NCBI GenBank assembly: GCA_031258005.1
Contig: JAIRNP010000004.1
Coordinates: forward strand, 1-42,448
Source of the DNA: Treponema sp.
Lineage (GTDB): Bacteria > Spirochaetota > Spirochaetia > Treponematales > Breznakiellaceae
Direction: 5' to 3'
DNA: 42,448 nucleotides
Shown piece by piece: positions 32,026-40,846 of this stretch (positions are counted from its first letter, which is position 1; every line of letters begins with the position of its first letter). The notes under the pieces were generated by a model. The model was not told the DNA's origin. It worked only from the letters and a program-made list of their open reading frames with translations, and did not search any database. A program made the position numbers and the translations under genes.

Positions 32026-32193
32026 ATGGCTCAGAGTAAGAATTCTCGTACATCCAGCGCCACTCAAAAATTCTTTTGTTCCTGCGGCGGGGAGGTTAAG
32101 ATGAAGACCCTCTTTGAAAAGGGTAAGGTCAAGAATGTGGCCGAATGTGAGAAATGCAAGCGTTTGGAACGGCGGCCTTCGGATTTCAAATAA
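32026..32193 (+). CDS. Small zinc-ribbon-like protein, unknown function
   Basis: A 55-residue frame with GGGGAG 8-13 nt before ATG. Sequence features are CSCGG (residues 18-22) and CEKC (41-44), a CxC...CxxC set suited to one zinc ion, set in a Lys/Arg-rich chain (KMKTLFEKGKVKN). A TATAAT (32004-32009) lies just upstream. It sits directly before rpsT, so a ribosome- or nucleic-acid-related role is possible. The pattern resembles the zinc arms of small ribosomal proteins such as L31, but I do not recognise a family. Lack of stops, a good Shine-Dalgarno and paired cysteines support it as real. Confidence 0.65.
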   Translation: MAQSKNSRTSSATQKFFCSCGGEVKMKTLFEKGKVKNVAECEKCKRLERRPSDFK

Positions 32194-32289
32194 ACGTATT
32201 TCAAGGGATTTTCCCATAACCCGGGTTGGTTTTTGCAGAAAAACGGGTATGAGAAAAGGAGAAAAAATTGGCAGGAGGAGGATATTCCT

Positions 32290-32574
32290 TTGACAGGCAA
32301 AAACAGTTCCGCGTTCAAGCGGCATCGACAGAGTGAAGAACGGCGTATCAAGAATAAGGCGGTAAAAAGTTCCGTCCGGACTATCACCAAGAAATTTGTG
32401 GTTCTCGCTCAAAAAAAGGAGCTAGATGAAGCGGGGGCGGCGCTTAAAGAGATGATCAAGAAAATTGATACCGCTGCCCGGAAGGGGATTATCAAGAAAA
32501 ACACCGCAGCCCGTAAAAAATCACGGATGCAGCGGTTCTTTAATACTATTAACCAAGCTGCGGTGGCGCAGTAA
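32290..32574 (+). CDS. rpsT: Small ribosomal subunit protein bS20
   Basis: The chosen start is TTG 32290-32292, behind the strong AGGAGGAGG at 32274-32282. The longer upstream frame begins before this site and would overrun the usual N-terminus. The 94-residue product begins TGKNSSAFKRHRQSEERR, matching the 'SA.KR.RQ.e.rr..N' opening of S20, and ends with the KKNTAARKKSRMQR helix conserved in the family. It binds 16S rRNA early in 30S assembly. A UUG start is also used by E. coli rpsT, where it limits translation and serves autoregulation. Confidence 0.9.
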   Translation: MTGKNSSAFKRHRQSEERRIKNKAVKSSVRTITKKFVVLAQKKELDEAGAALKEMIKKIDTAARKGIIKKNTAARKKSRMQRFFNTINQAAVAQ

Positions 32575-32662
32575 GCAGGGACTCCCCAGGGGTCAGGTTT
32601 TAGCATACCTGGTGTATACCGGGGTAGTATGATTGGTTAAAGGGAAATGGAATGAGGGTTTC

Positions 32663-33010
32663 ATGGCAGAAAAAAAGTATACCAAAGCAGATCTGATTGA
32701 GTCGGTGCATCATAAGACCGGGGTGGATCGTAAAGAGGTACAAACGGTTATTGAGAGCTTCCTGAATGCTATACAGTCTGCCCTCATGGAAGAGGCGACC
32801 CTGGAATTACGGGGGTTTGGGACCTTTGCATTTAAAATGAGAAAGGGTAGGGAAAAGGCAAGAAATCCCAGAACCGGAGCAATCTTGTCGGTTCAGGCTC
32901 ACGGGGCAGTTACCTTCAGACCGGGAAGAAAATTAAAGCAGGATCTCTGGAACTTAGGTGGGGGATCTGATTCTAAGGATACCGAAGCCTATGGAGAATA
33001 TCCTTACTAG
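32663..33010 (+). CDS. HU/IHF-family DNA-binding protein
   Basis: The start is ATG 32663-32665 (MAEKKYTKADLIESV); an upstream in-frame ATG adds only ten unrelated residues. The 115-residue product has the HU plan: helical N-terminus (TGVDRKEVQTVIESFLNAIQ), GFGTFAFKMRKGR, then the DNA-bending arm ARNPRTGAILSVQAHGAVTF and a closing RPGRKLKQ. The last ~20 residues (GGGSDSKDTEAYGEYPY) are an acidic extension beyond the usual 90-95. The Pro at the arm tip of classical HU is absent (RNPRTGAIL...), though RNPxTG is kept. Confidence 0.88.
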   Translation: MAEKKYTKADLIESVHHKTGVDRKEVQTVIESFLNAIQSALMEEATLELRGFGTFAFKMRKGREKARNPRTGAILSVQAHGAVTFRPGRKLKQDLWNLGGGSDSKDTEAYGEYPY

Positions 33011-33016
33011 GATTAC

Positions 33017-34660
33017 ATGATTGAGACTCGAGCTTGGAAGCGGATACTACCCAATGGGCTTATCCCTTTGGGGGCGGTGCTGTTGGGGGCAGTGTTATTT
33101 GCCGGTGGGTTTCCTAATCTTATATGGAAAGAGGGTTTACCCCTATTGGCATGGATTGCCTATGTGCCGGTATTTTGGTTGAGCTATCGGGGGGGGGGGG
33201 CTGGTTCCTGTTTCTGGGGCGCGCTTTATGGGTATAGTGCATACGGCCTTTTTAACTACTGGTTAAGTGTCTTTCATCCTCTTGCAGGTTTAATCGTAGG
33301 GATCATTTACCTGGTGTTTTTTATGATCCTGTTTCCCCTCCTGAAGTTGGCGGTGGTCCTTTTTCCTCAACGGGGATATCTGCTCCAGGTGTTGCTCTGG
33401 ATGAGCTTTGAATACCTGCGTACCCAGGGGTTTTTAGGGTACCCCTATGGTATTACGGGATATTCCCAGTGGCGTTTGATTCCCCTTATCCAGATCGCCG
33501 ATATATTCGGGGTCTGGGGAGTTTCCCTGCTGGTGGTGTTTCCCTCGGCTTGGTTAGCTGCGGCTCTAGCCCATAGAGAAAAGGCGGGAGGGGCATCATG
33601 GAAGGATTCCATTAAAGGCTTCTTCAGGCAGGAAAAGGTATGGGGGATCCTCTGGCTTGGGGCCTTAACGGGTACGTTGGTGTATGGATATACGGCTCAG
33701 ATAGATTATACTGATGCTCCTGTGGTACGGATAGCCTTGATTCAGCATAATACGGATCCTTGGCGGGGAGGTATTAAAGAATACCGGAAAAACTATGAGG
33801 TCTTAAAACAGCTCTCTGATGAGGCCCTCAAGGTGGATCCCAAACCGGATCTGGTAGTATGGTCTGAGACGGCGTTTGTTCCTCGAATTTACTGGCATAT
33901 CACCTATCGAGATGATCAGCCATCCTATAGTTTAGTGAAGGAACTTATAGATTACTTATCCGCCCAGGAAGTGCCTTTTGTCATTGGAAACGATGATGCC
34001 CGCAAGGATCCGGCCAAGAACCCGGAAGCAGATCACCGGGTTGATTATAATGCGGTCATGGTTTTTGATAAGGGGACCATTACCGGGGTGTATCGTAAGC
34101 TGCATCTGGTACCTTTCACCGAGCATTTCCCCTATAAAAAACAGTTTCCCCTGATCTATGAGGCCCTGGAGAAGGCAGATACCCATTTTTGGGAGCGGGG
34201 GGATGAGGCCACGGTGTTTACGGTTAATGGACTGAAGTTTTCCAGCCCCATCTGTTTTGAAGATTCCTTTGGGTATCTGTCCCGGGATTTTGTGCGGAAT
34301 GGAGCGGACCTTATCGTCAACCTTTCCAATGATGCCTGGTCGAACAGTCTCCCGGCTCAGATGCAGCATCTTTCTATGGCCCTCTTTCGGGCGGTGGAAA
34401 CCCGGAGATCCATGGTTCGATCCACTGCGTCGGGCCAAACCTGCGCCATCGATATCAATGGCGCCATTATAGCTATGGCGGAACCTTTCGCTGAAACTCA
34501 GTTGACGGTCCAGGTTCCGGTGATTACCCGGGATTCGTGGTACACCCGGTACGGGGATTTTTTGCCCCGGGGCTGTGTTGCTGCCGCAGGGCTCCTGTTG
34601 ATCCTTGGGGTAGGAAGGGGTATACTAAAGCATATCAAAAAAGAGATACCGGTGGATTGA
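33017..34660 (+). CDS. lnt: Apolipoprotein N-acyltransferase
   Basis: The 547-residue protein has about eight membrane helices plus a nitrilase-like domain (about 235-500). The catalytic triad is visible: E284 (VVWSETAFVP), K361 (YRKLHLVPFTEHFP) and C413 (PICFEDSFG). It adds the third acyl chain to lipoprotein N-termini, in keeping with the lipoprotein-rich envelope of treponemes. It starts 6 bp after the HU-like gene. Codons 58-61 (RGGG-A) include a run of 12 G bases at 33189-33200, so slippage would shift the frame near residue 60. Confidence 0.92.
   Translation: MIETRAWKRILPNGLIPLGAVLLGAVLFAGGFPNLIWKEGLPLLAWIAYVPVFWLSYRGGGAGSCFWGALYGYSAYGLFNYWLSVFHPLAGLIVGIIYLVFFMILFPLLKLAVVLFPQRGYLLQVLLWMSFEYLRTQGFLGYPYGITGYSQWRLIPLIQIADIFGVWGVSLLVVFPSAWLAAALAHREKAGGASWKDSIKGFFRQEKVWGILWLGALTGTLVYGYTAQIDYTDAPVVRIALIQHNTDPWRGGIKEYRKNYEVLKQLSDEALKVDPKPDLVVWSETAFVPRIYWHITYRDDQPSYSLVKELIDYLSAQEVPFVIGNDDARKDPAKNPEADHRVDYNAVMVFDKGTITGVYRKLHLVPFTEHFPYKKQFPLIYEALEKADTHFWERGDEATVFTVNGLKFSSPICFEDSFGYLSRDFVRNGADLIVNLSNDAWSNSLPAQMQHLSMALFRAVETRRSMVRSTASGQTCAIDINGAIIAMAEPFAETQLTVQVPVITRDSWYTRYGDFLPRGCVAAAGLLLILGVGRGILKHIKKEIPVD
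33189..33200 (+). repeat. Homopolymeric G12 tract inside lnt
   Basis: Twelve G bases in a row fall in the early part of lnt, between the second and third membrane helices. Gain or loss of one base would truncate the protein at about residue 60. Poly-G tracts of 8 or more drive phase variation in Treponema pallidum. Confidence 0.85.
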
Positions 34661-34730
34661 CAATTAAATGAACATCATAGGAAAATAAACGGGATGCGGT
34701 ACGGCAGGCGTGTGCAAAAGGAAGGAAGAT

Positions 34731-35477
34731 ATGAACTCCCATAAGAAGATACTCATTGTGGATGATGAAATTATAACCCTTGAGTTCTTCGAAGTCATGC
34801 TTACCAAACTTGGGTTTATTGTGGAGAAAGCGACAGATGGGGTGGAGGCGCTGGAAAAGGTAGGGCATTTTTATCCGGATCTTATCATACTGGATAATAT
34901 CATGCCTCGGATGTCTGGGTGGGAATGCACTAAGACCTTAAAGGCCGATCCCCAACTCCGGGAAATTCCTATTATTATGCTTTCTGCTTTGGATAATGTG
35001 AAAGATAAGGTCGAGGCTTTTGAATTGGGGGTGGATGATTATATTAGCAAACCCTTTAATTTTTCTGAGGTTCTGGCGCGGATCCGGGCGTTGCTTCGTA
35101 ATCGGGAAGGGTTTACCCGTATCAGGATGCGGGAGTCTTATTTGAGCCTGGTAGAAGAATTAAGCGCTGACATAAAAGCTGATTTAACGGATTTTATACG
35201 CACTATTGACGCCTTAGACGATGCTATTGCCCAGATTGTCCCTTGGGGAATAGCTTTCTCACCCCCGAAGGGGGGGGATCATTCCAAAACTTCTGAGCAG
35301 GACTTCTCCCAGTTGTTGCAACTCGTACGGGACAAAAGCCAAGGGATGAGAAAGCAGATTGCTGAATTAGATGCCTATATGGAGAAAACGCTCCTTGGAT
35401 GGGAGGATATAAAAAAAAGTAACCCTGGGTGTATGGTAGAGGAAAATCAGATCCAAAATCCATGTGCGAGCGGATGA
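34731..35477 (+). CDS. Response regulator: receiver plus unrecognised helical domain
   Basis: The start is ATG 34731-34733 with GGAAGGA upstream. The 248-residue product has an intact receiver (1-122): D11-D12, phospho-Asp D55 (LIILDNIMPRMSGWE), S85 and K107 (YISKPFNFSE). Residues 125-248 are helical (SYLSLVEELSADIKADLTDF), with a coiled-coil-like end (LVRDKSQGMRKQIAELDAYM). It contains no DNA-binding or enzyme motif, so it probably acts through protein contacts. No histidine kinase is adjacent. An 8-G run (35270-35277) lies in the gene and would disrupt the second domain if it slipped. Confidence 0.85.
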   Translation: MNSHKKILIVDDEIITLEFFEVMLTKLGFIVEKATDGVEALEKVGHFYPDLIILDNIMPRMSGWECTKTLKADPQLREIPIIMLSALDNVKDKVEAFELGVDDYISKPFNFSEVLARIRALLRNREGFTRIRMRESYLSLVEELSADIKADLTDFIRTIDALDDAIAQIVPWGIAFSPPKGGDHSKTSEQDFSQLLQLVRDKSQGMRKQIAELDAYMEKTLLGWEDIKKSNPGCMVEENQIQNPCASG

Positions 35478-35565
35478 AGCCCCGAAGATCAGGGTATCCG
35501 GGATACAAAATGAAATATGCGGCCAACGGCATAGGGTCTTGTAAAGGTGGTAGAAAAGGTAGGAT

Positions 35566-35988
35566 ATGGTTAATACAGAAGGAAAAAGAAAAGATGCTTC
35601 CCGGATGGTTACGTTTGGAGTAGGTACTCAATTTAACGGATATTTGAAATTTAGCGAAACCCTTTGTATCCGGGGACGATTTAAGGGAACTATCGAAGCC
35701 CAGGGTACCCTGATTGTGGATAAGGGAGCGGTAGTTGAGGCGGATTCTATTTCGGTAAGTTCCCTCACGGTGTATGGAACCGTGGTGGCTCCGGTACATG
35801 CAGTGGATAAGATCGATATGTTTCCCGGAGCAAAAGTCCGGGGAGACCTTATCGCTGCCCGGTTACGGATTGCCGACGGGGTCCTGTTTGAAGGCCAATG
35901 TACGATGACCCAAGTAGAGGAGGAGGTAGAAATATTTTCACGGCCGACTCAAGAGATTAAAGCGGACTTGCAGCGAACTCATGGGTGA
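35566..35988 (+). CDS. Bactofilin (polymer-forming cytoskeletal protein)
   Basis: The 140-residue protein is a beta-helix bactofilin (DUF583): 'FGVGTQFNGYLKFSETLCIR' begins the core, and 'GRFKGTIEAQGTLIVDKGAV' and 'GTVVAPVHAVDKIDMFPGAK' are successive turns with regular Gly and hydrophobic spacing. Bactofilins polymerise without nucleotide and guide local cell-wall growth or curvature; in spirochaetes they are linked to cell shape. It overlaps the next gene (pncC) by 8 bp, so the two are co-translated. The 'AGG' Shine-Dalgarno is close to the ATG. Confidence 0.88.
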   Translation: MVNTEGKRKDASRMVTFGVGTQFNGYLKFSETLCIRGRFKGTIEAQGTLIVDKGAVVEADSISVSSLTVYGTVVAPVHAVDKIDMFPGAKVRGDLIAARLRIADGVLFEGQCTMTQVEEEVEIFSRPTQEIKADLQRTHG

Positions 35989-36457
35989 TGCAGAAGCGGT
36001 GATTAGCCGTTTAGCTGCGGCTTCCCAGACCATAGCACTGGCAGAGTCCTGTACTGCAGGATTGGCAGCAGACCTTTTAGCCCAGGTTCCGGGAGCCTCC
36101 CAGGTACTCTGGGGATCCTATGTTTCCTATACCGAAGCCGCCAAAATCGCTATGCTGGGTTTAGATGCAGGTATCCTCCGTCGATATGGGGCGGTAAGCC
36201 GGGAAACGGCCTGCGCTATGGCTTTGGGCGCACTGCAACGGAGCCCTGCGGATATAGCCGCCGCGGTAACCGGCCTAGCAGGGCCGGAAGGGGATGGCAG
36301 CCCTGTGCCGGTGGGAACCGTATGGATAGCTACGGCTGTGCGGGGAATGGCAGTGGAGGCTCAAGTTTTTCAGTATGCCGGTTCCCGGCAAGAGGTGCGC
36401 AGCGCTGCCGCAGGGACTGTCATAAAAGAACTCCTCCGCCGGCTTTCGTTCATGTAA
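35981..36457 (+). CDS. pncC: CinA C-terminal-type nicotinamide-nucleotide amidase
   Basis: The 158-residue protein corresponds to the stand-alone CinA C-terminal domain (PncC), which deamidates NMN to nicotinate mononucleotide in the pyridine-nucleotide cycle. Motifs include LAESCTAGLAADLLAQVPGA (20-39, with the catalytic Ser), GSYVSYTEAAK, and AAAVTGLAGPEGDGSPVPVG (93-112). The N-terminal MoaB-like half of full-length CinA is absent, as in E. coli PncC. It overlaps the bactofilin gene, a pairing that looks incidental to function. Confidence 0.9.
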   Translation: MGDAEAVISRLAAASQTIALAESCTAGLAADLLAQVPGASQVLWGSYVSYTEAAKIAMLGLDAGILRRYGAVSRETACAMALGALQRSPADIAAAVTGLAGPEGDGSPVPVGTVWIATAVRGMAVEAQVFQYAGSRQEVRSAAAGTVIKELLRRLSFM

Positions 36458-36492
36458 AAGGGTAATAGGGCATTTCGTTTATGGTAAATGGA

Positions 36493-36521
36493 TTGACAGA
36501 AGAAGGGAGCAAAACTATAGT
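36493..36521 (+). promoter_or_regulatory. Near-consensus sigma-70 promoter of rho
   Basis: TTGACA (36493-36498), a 17-bp spacer, and TATAGT (36516-36521). This is the best promoter match in the window. Confidence 0.7.
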
Positions 36522-36664
36522 AAAAGCATAAGGTAATGAAATCGCGAACCGGTTTGTATTATCCTTAAAATGCGAGTTATAATCCTTCAAATGAAACACA
36601 CTAATCTTACAGGAAATGAATAGTACTGAAATCTCGGGGTATTAAAAAAATAAACGCTCTTTGT

Positions 36665-36744
36665 TTTGTCCGCCAGGGACAAATATAAAATTAGATGAAA
36701 GAAGCTGAGGCTGTTCAGAACTGCAGGTTTTAAAACAGCCTCAG
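36665..36744 (+). promoter_or_regulatory. Two leader hairpins before rho
   Basis: TTTGTCC-gccag-GGACAAA (36665-36683) is followed by CTGAGGCTGTT (36705-36715) paired perfectly with AACAGCCTCAG (36734-36744). The second ends 48 bases before the start codon. Neither is followed by a clear T-run. They may be attenuator or protein-binding structures. Confidence 0.5.
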
Positions 36745-36791
36745 ACGAAAAATCAGGTTATACAGAAAAACAATTAAGGTGGTTTACATCA

Positions 36792-38609
36792 ATGGCACTA
36801 GTACGGAGAAGTCGGAAAGTTGAAACAACAGACCATGAAGCATTAATGGCTTTTGATCGGGAACCTTCTCTGCTCAGCAGGAATGGTACAGAAAAAGCCG
36901 AATCCCCGGCCCGGTCTTTCGAAGGGGTGGGTACGCTTGAACCAGCAGTTTCGGAAACCAAGGCTTGGGGAACCTCTCTGGTCTCTGAGGAATTACGAGA
37001 CGAGGAGGTTCTGAATGAAGATACTGGGGAGCGTCCAAACGGCCGCCTCGTAGTACGGGCCAAGCCCAAGCGGGCGTACCGGACCCGTCCTGAAGGGGGG
37101 ATATATCCTGAAGGGGGAATCCCGGAAGAAACCCCTGCGGCAGATCCGGCTCCCGTTAAAACCCGGGGGCGCAGCCGTAATGCTGCTACGGGAAGTCCCG
37201 GCGCTGTTATTCCTATTGCTTCTGCTGATGCTGCTCCGGCGCTGCCCCTGCAGGCCTTACCCAAGAACCTGCCTTCCATGCCGGACATTTACGGCAAGCC
37301 TGAACCTCGTTTGGATCAGGATAACGGTAAACCTCGACTCTGTATCAATGAACTTATCCGGCTTAACATGATAGACCTGCGGGAACTCGCGGGCTGTTAC
37401 AATATTTCTCATGAAGATATGATGTCCCTGAAAAAGCAGGAGATCGTCTTTGCCATCCTCAAGGCCCATACGGAACGGGGAGGCATCATCTATGCCTATG
37501 GATCCCTGGAAATACTCCCGGATAGTTACGGGTTTCTGCGGAGCCCCCAGAATTCCTATTTGCCCGGGCCGGACGACATTTATATCAGTCCCAGCCAAAT
37601 CCGGCTGTTTGCCCTTAAAACCGGAGATACGGTCTATGGTCAAATCCGCAGTCCCAAAGAGCAGGAGCGTTTCTTCGCCATGCTCCGGGTAGAGACGGTC
37701 AACTATGACGATCCTTCAGTAGCCCAGAACCGGATTCCCTTTGATAACCTCACCCCTTTGTATCCCAATCAAAAACTGGACCTGGAAACCATGAGTGAAG
37801 ATGTTTCCACCCGGATTATCAATCTGTTTTGCCCTATTGGTAAAGGCCAGCGGGCCATTATCGTGGCGCCTCCCCGGACCGGGAAGACCATTATGATGCA
37901 GAAGATCGCCAATGCCATCACCAAGAACCATCCTGAGGTGTACCTCATTGTACTGCTCATTGATGAGCGGCCTGAGGAAGTTACCGACATGGAGCGGACC
38001 GTCCGGGCAGAGGTGATTTCCTCCACCTTTGATGAGCAGGCCTCACGGCATGTACAAGTGACGGAGATGGTCTTGGAAAAGGCCAAACGTCTGGTGGAAC
38101 ACAAAAAGGACGTGGTGATCCTCCTGGATTCCATCACCCGGCTTGCCCGGGCCTATAACCAGACCATTCCTACTTCGGGGAAGATCCTTTCCGGCGGGGT
38201 GGATTCCAATGCGCTGCACAAGCCCAAGCGCTTTTTTGGGGCGGCCCGGAACATTGAGGAAGGGGGGAGTCTCACCATCATTTCTACGGCCCTGGTGGAA
38301 ACCGGAAGCCGTATGGACGAAGTTATCTTTGAGGAGTTCAAAGGGACGGGCAACCTGGAAATTAACCTGGACCGGCGGCTCTCAGACCGGCGGCTCTTCC
38401 CCGCGATGAACATCAAGAAGTCGGGGACCCGGAAAGAAGAACTCTTGTTGACCGACGAGGAACTCCAGAAAATCTGGATCCTGCGCAAAGTTATCAACCC
38501 TATGGAAGATATCGAGATCATCGAACTGCTGGTTGACAAGATGAAGAAAACCAAGAATAATGAAGCGTTCCTCAAATCTATGAATACCGGAACCGCCGGT
38601 ATGGATTGA
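36792..38609 (+). CDS. rho: Transcription termination factor Rho with a long N-terminal extension
   Basis: The 605-residue protein is about 185 residues longer than typical Rho. Residues 1-180 are a Pro/Ala/Gly-rich, probably disordered region with charged patches ([17 protein letters not shown], 87-103). The Rho core follows: N-terminal helical domain ([20 protein letters not shown]), RNA-binding cold-shock-like domain ([20 protein letters not shown], 237-256), Walker A APPRTGKT (359-366), Walker [17 protein letters not shown], and Q/R-loop [20 protein letters not shown]. Extensions of this kind occur in other bacteria and can bind RNA or promote condensates. rpmE follows 34 bp later. Confidence 0.95.
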   Translation: MALVRRSRKVETTDHEALMAFDREPSLLSRNGTEKAESPARSFEGVGTLEPAVSETKAWGTSLVSEELRDEEVLNEDTGERPNGRLVVRAKPKRAYRTRPEGGIYPEGGIPEETPAADPAPVKTRGRSRNAATGSPGAVIPIASADAAPALPLQALPKNLPSMPDIYGKPEPRLDQDNGKPRLCINELIRLNMIDLRELAGCYNISHEDMMSLKKQEIVFAILKAHTERGGIIYAYGSLEILPDSYGFLRSPQNSYLPGPDDIYISPSQIRLFALKTGDTVYGQIRSPKEQERFFAMLRVETVNYDDPSVAQNRIPFDNLTPLYPNQKLDLETMSEDVSTRIINLFCPIGKGQRAIIVAPPRTGKTIMMQKIANAITKNHPEVYLIVLLIDERPEEVTDMERTVRAEVISSTFDEQASRHVQVTEMVLEKAKRLVEHKKDVVILLDSITRLARAYNQTIPTSGKILSGGVDSNALHKPKRFFGAARNIEEGGSLTIISTALVETGSRMDEVIFEEFKGTGNLEINLDRRLSDRRLFPAMNIKKSGTRKEELLLTDEELQKIWILRKVINPMEDIEIIELLVDKMKKTKNNEAFLKSMNTGTAGMD

Positions 38610-38643
38610 GATTTTCTATATTTTTCTGTTTTAAGGATAGGAT

Positions 38644-38847
38644 ATGAAAGAAAAAATTCATCCTAAATATGTACCGGCCAAGATTACCTGCGCTTGCGGG
38701 AATGTAATCGAGACCCGTTCCACTGCTAAGGACCTCAAGATCGAGATTTGTTCCGCCTGCCATCCCTTTTTTACGGGTAAACAAAAACTGGTTGATACTG
38801 CCGGCCGCATCGAACGATTCCGCAGAAAGTACAATATCAAGGACTAA
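38644..38847 (+). CDS. rpmE: Large ribosomal subunit protein bL31
   Basis: The 67-residue protein starts MKEKIHPKY, the family opening. It keeps the zinc ligands C16-A-C18 (ITCACGN) and C37-x2-C40 ([15 protein letters not shown]), so this is the zinc-binding form rather than the zinc-independent paralogue. The Shine-Dalgarno AAGGATAGG is close upstream. Pairing with rho is a common bacterial arrangement. Confidence 0.95.
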   Translation: MKEKIHPKYVPAKITCACGNVIETRSTAKDLKIEICSACHPFFTGKQKLVDTAGRIERFRRKYNIKD

Positions 38848-38892
38848 TCCAAAGAAGCCGATGGGATCTGGCGTATCAGGAGAACAGGAATC

Positions 38893-40518
38893 GTGCAGCA
38901 GGAAGAAACCATCGAGGTTGAACTATTAGACACCACCCTCAGAGACGGCGCTCAAGGACAGGGGATCAGCTTTTCCGTACAGGATAAACTCTCCCTGGTT
39001 CAGACTTTAGATGAACTGGGGATTACCTGGATTGAGGCGGGGAATCCGGGGAGCAATCCCAAGGATATGGAATTTTTCCGCCTTGCGGCGGGGCTGAAAT
39101 TAAGCCATGCCCGGTTGTGCGCGTTTGGCGCAACCCGGAAAAAGGGGATTTCCCCGGAAGCGGATCCTCATCTGCAGAGCCTCTTGGATGCGGCCACTGA
39201 AACGGTGGTGATCTTTGGGAAAAGCTGGGATCTCCAGGTAACCGAGGTCCTGGGGGTGAGTCTTGAGGAAAACCGGGCCATGATTGCCGAGACCGTGGCC
39301 TTTTTCAAGGAAAAAGGCCGAACCCTGATCTACGATGCGGAACACTTCTTTGACGGCTGGGCAGCTAATCCTGAATATGCCCTTAAGACCCTGGAAGATG
39401 CCCTGGAAGCCGGGGCGGATCGGCTCGTGCTCTGCGATACCAATGGAGGGAGCTTTCCCGATTGTATTGCCCGGGGGACGGTTGCGGCCCTGGGGCTGAA
39501 GGGGGGGGCTGTTCCGCCGGTAGGTATCCATGCGCATAATGACGCGGATATGGCCAGCGCCTGTTCCCTTACGGCGGTGCAGGCGGGATGCCGGCATGTC
39601 CAGGGAACCCTCCTGGGGTTTGGGGAGCGCTGCGGCAATACGAGCCTTGCTGCGGTAATCCCCAGTATCGCCTTGAAATTGGGTCTCCCCTGTCTTCCTC
39701 CGGGAAAATTGGAACGGCTTTTTGAGTTGAGCCACCGGGTTGGGGAGATTGCCAATGTGGCGGTGCCTGACACCATGCCCTATGTGGGGGCCCATGCTTT
39801 TTCCCATAAGGCGGGGATGCATGCCGATGGAATCCTCAAGATCCGCCGTTCTTTCGAGCATATTGATCCGGGCTTAGTGGGGAATGTGCGGCATTTTCTT
39901 ATGAGCGAAGTAGGAGGCAGATCCGCCATTGCTGAACGGGCCAAGAAAATAGATCCCGCTATTTCCAAGGATCATCCGGTTACCGCAGCCTTGGCCGTAC
40001 GGCTCAAGACCCTGGAAGCGGAAGGCTGGCAGTTTGAGGGAGCGGACGCCAGTTTTGAGCTCCTGGTTCGCCAGGAACTGGGGAAATACAAGCCCCTTTT
40101 CAAGATCGAAGCCTATCGGGTGGTGAGCGAGCATCCCAGCGGCGGGGCCCTGGCCTGTTCTCATGCCTGGGTGAAGGTCTGGGTAGAGGGCCAGCATGAA
40201 ATCGCCGCAGCCGAAGGAGACGGGCCTGTCCACGCCTTGGACGGCGCGCTCCGCCGGGGGCTGAAGCATTTTTACCCTGAACTGGAACAGGTGCGGCTTT
40301 CGGATTACAAGGTCCGGGTCATTGACGGTAAAGATGCCACTGCCGCCAAAGTCCGGGTGCTTATCGAATCCACGGACGGGGTAAACACCTGGAGTACCGT
40401 GGGGGTTTCTGAAGATATCATCGACGCCAGCCGGGCCGCGCTGGTAGATTCCATTGAGTATAAACTCATCGGCGACATTGAACGGCGTTTTCAATCCTTT
40501 TTTCCCTGGCATCTTTAG
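38893..40518 (+). CDS. cimA: (R)-citramalate synthase
   Basis: The 541-residue protein starts at GTG 38893 behind AGGAGAACAGG. The N-terminal DRE-TIM barrel has ELLDTTLRDGAQGQGISFSV (10-29), the metal-site HAHNDADMASACS, and GFGERCGNTSLAAVIPSI. The C-terminal LeuA dimer/regulatory domain (about 390-530) contains VRVIDGKDATAAKVRVLIES. It condenses pyruvate with acetyl-CoA, a threonine-independent route to isoleucine. Length and motif set fit the CimA subgroup rather than LeuA. An 8-G run occurs at 39501-39508. Its 3' end is duplicated at 41667-41964. Confidence 0.9.
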   Translation: MQQEETIEVELLDTTLRDGAQGQGISFSVQDKLSLVQTLDELGITWIEAGNPGSNPKDMEFFRLAAGLKLSHARLCAFGATRKKGISPEADPHLQSLLDAATETVVIFGKSWDLQVTEVLGVSLEENRAMIAETVAFFKEKGRTLIYDAEHFFDGWAANPEYALKTLEDALEAGADRLVLCDTNGGSFPDCIARGTVAALGLKGGAVPPVGIHAHNDADMASACSLTAVQAGCRHVQGTLLGFGERCGNTSLAAVIPSIALKLGLPCLPPGKLERLFELSHRVGEIANVAVPDTMPYVGAHAFSHKAGMHADGILKIRRSFEHIDPGLVGNVRHFLMSEVGGRSAIAERAKKIDPAISKDHPVTAALAVRLKTLEAEGWQFEGADASFELLVRQELGKYKPLFKIEAYRVVSEHPSGGALACSHAWVKVWVEGQHEIAAAEGDGPVHALDGALRRGLKHFYPELEQVRLSDYKVRVIDGKDATAAKVRVLIESTDGVNTWSTVGVSEDIIDASRAALVDSIEYKLIGDIERRFQSFFPWHL

Positions 40519-40846
40519 TCTGTCGGACTTCAGTCCGCCCGAACCCGGATCCTGTATAGACTCTCATAATCCCTTTTCCACAGCGGGAGTAACCACGTTT
40601 ACCTACTGAAAATATATACCCCCTGCCGGCTCTGGGACAGGCGGTCAAAACCGGAGTAGACTCCATAACCGGGAATTAAAGCGTCCGCCATCTCCGAAGC
40701 GTTAGGAATATGAGAGGGGAATCCGATGGGAGGAATCACCCGGTACCCCCAGTGGGAATAGGAGGGCAGAGGATGGAATAGCAGGGTGGGCGCTTAAATT
40801 GGTTATATTAATAAGGGTATAGTATAAACGAACGGAGGAGAAGAAT
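40519..40846 (+). other. cimA-DUF3782 intergenic region
   Basis: No gene is seen in 328 bp. It contains a small palindrome CGGACT-tc-AGTCCG (40524-40537) after cimA, without a T-tract, purine-rich repeats such as 'ggaataggagggcagagg', and a possible -10 TATAGT (40818-40823) before the DUF3782 gene with a weak -35 (TTAAAT, 18-bp spacer). Confidence 0.5.

Larger units (their letters stand above)
36458..36791 (+). other. rho leader region
   Basis: The 334-bp AT-rich stretch holds no gene. It has a near-consensus promoter (36493-36521) and two hairpins, 36665-36683 and 36705-36744, within a leader of about 260 nt. A long leader before rho fits transcriptional autoregulation by Rho itself, known in other bacteria. 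Confidence 0.6.

Noticed and set aside
39100-39861. Minus-strand open frame of about 250 codons within cimA
   Set aside because: It is a shadow of the well-supported cimA frame; the translation has no domain features.
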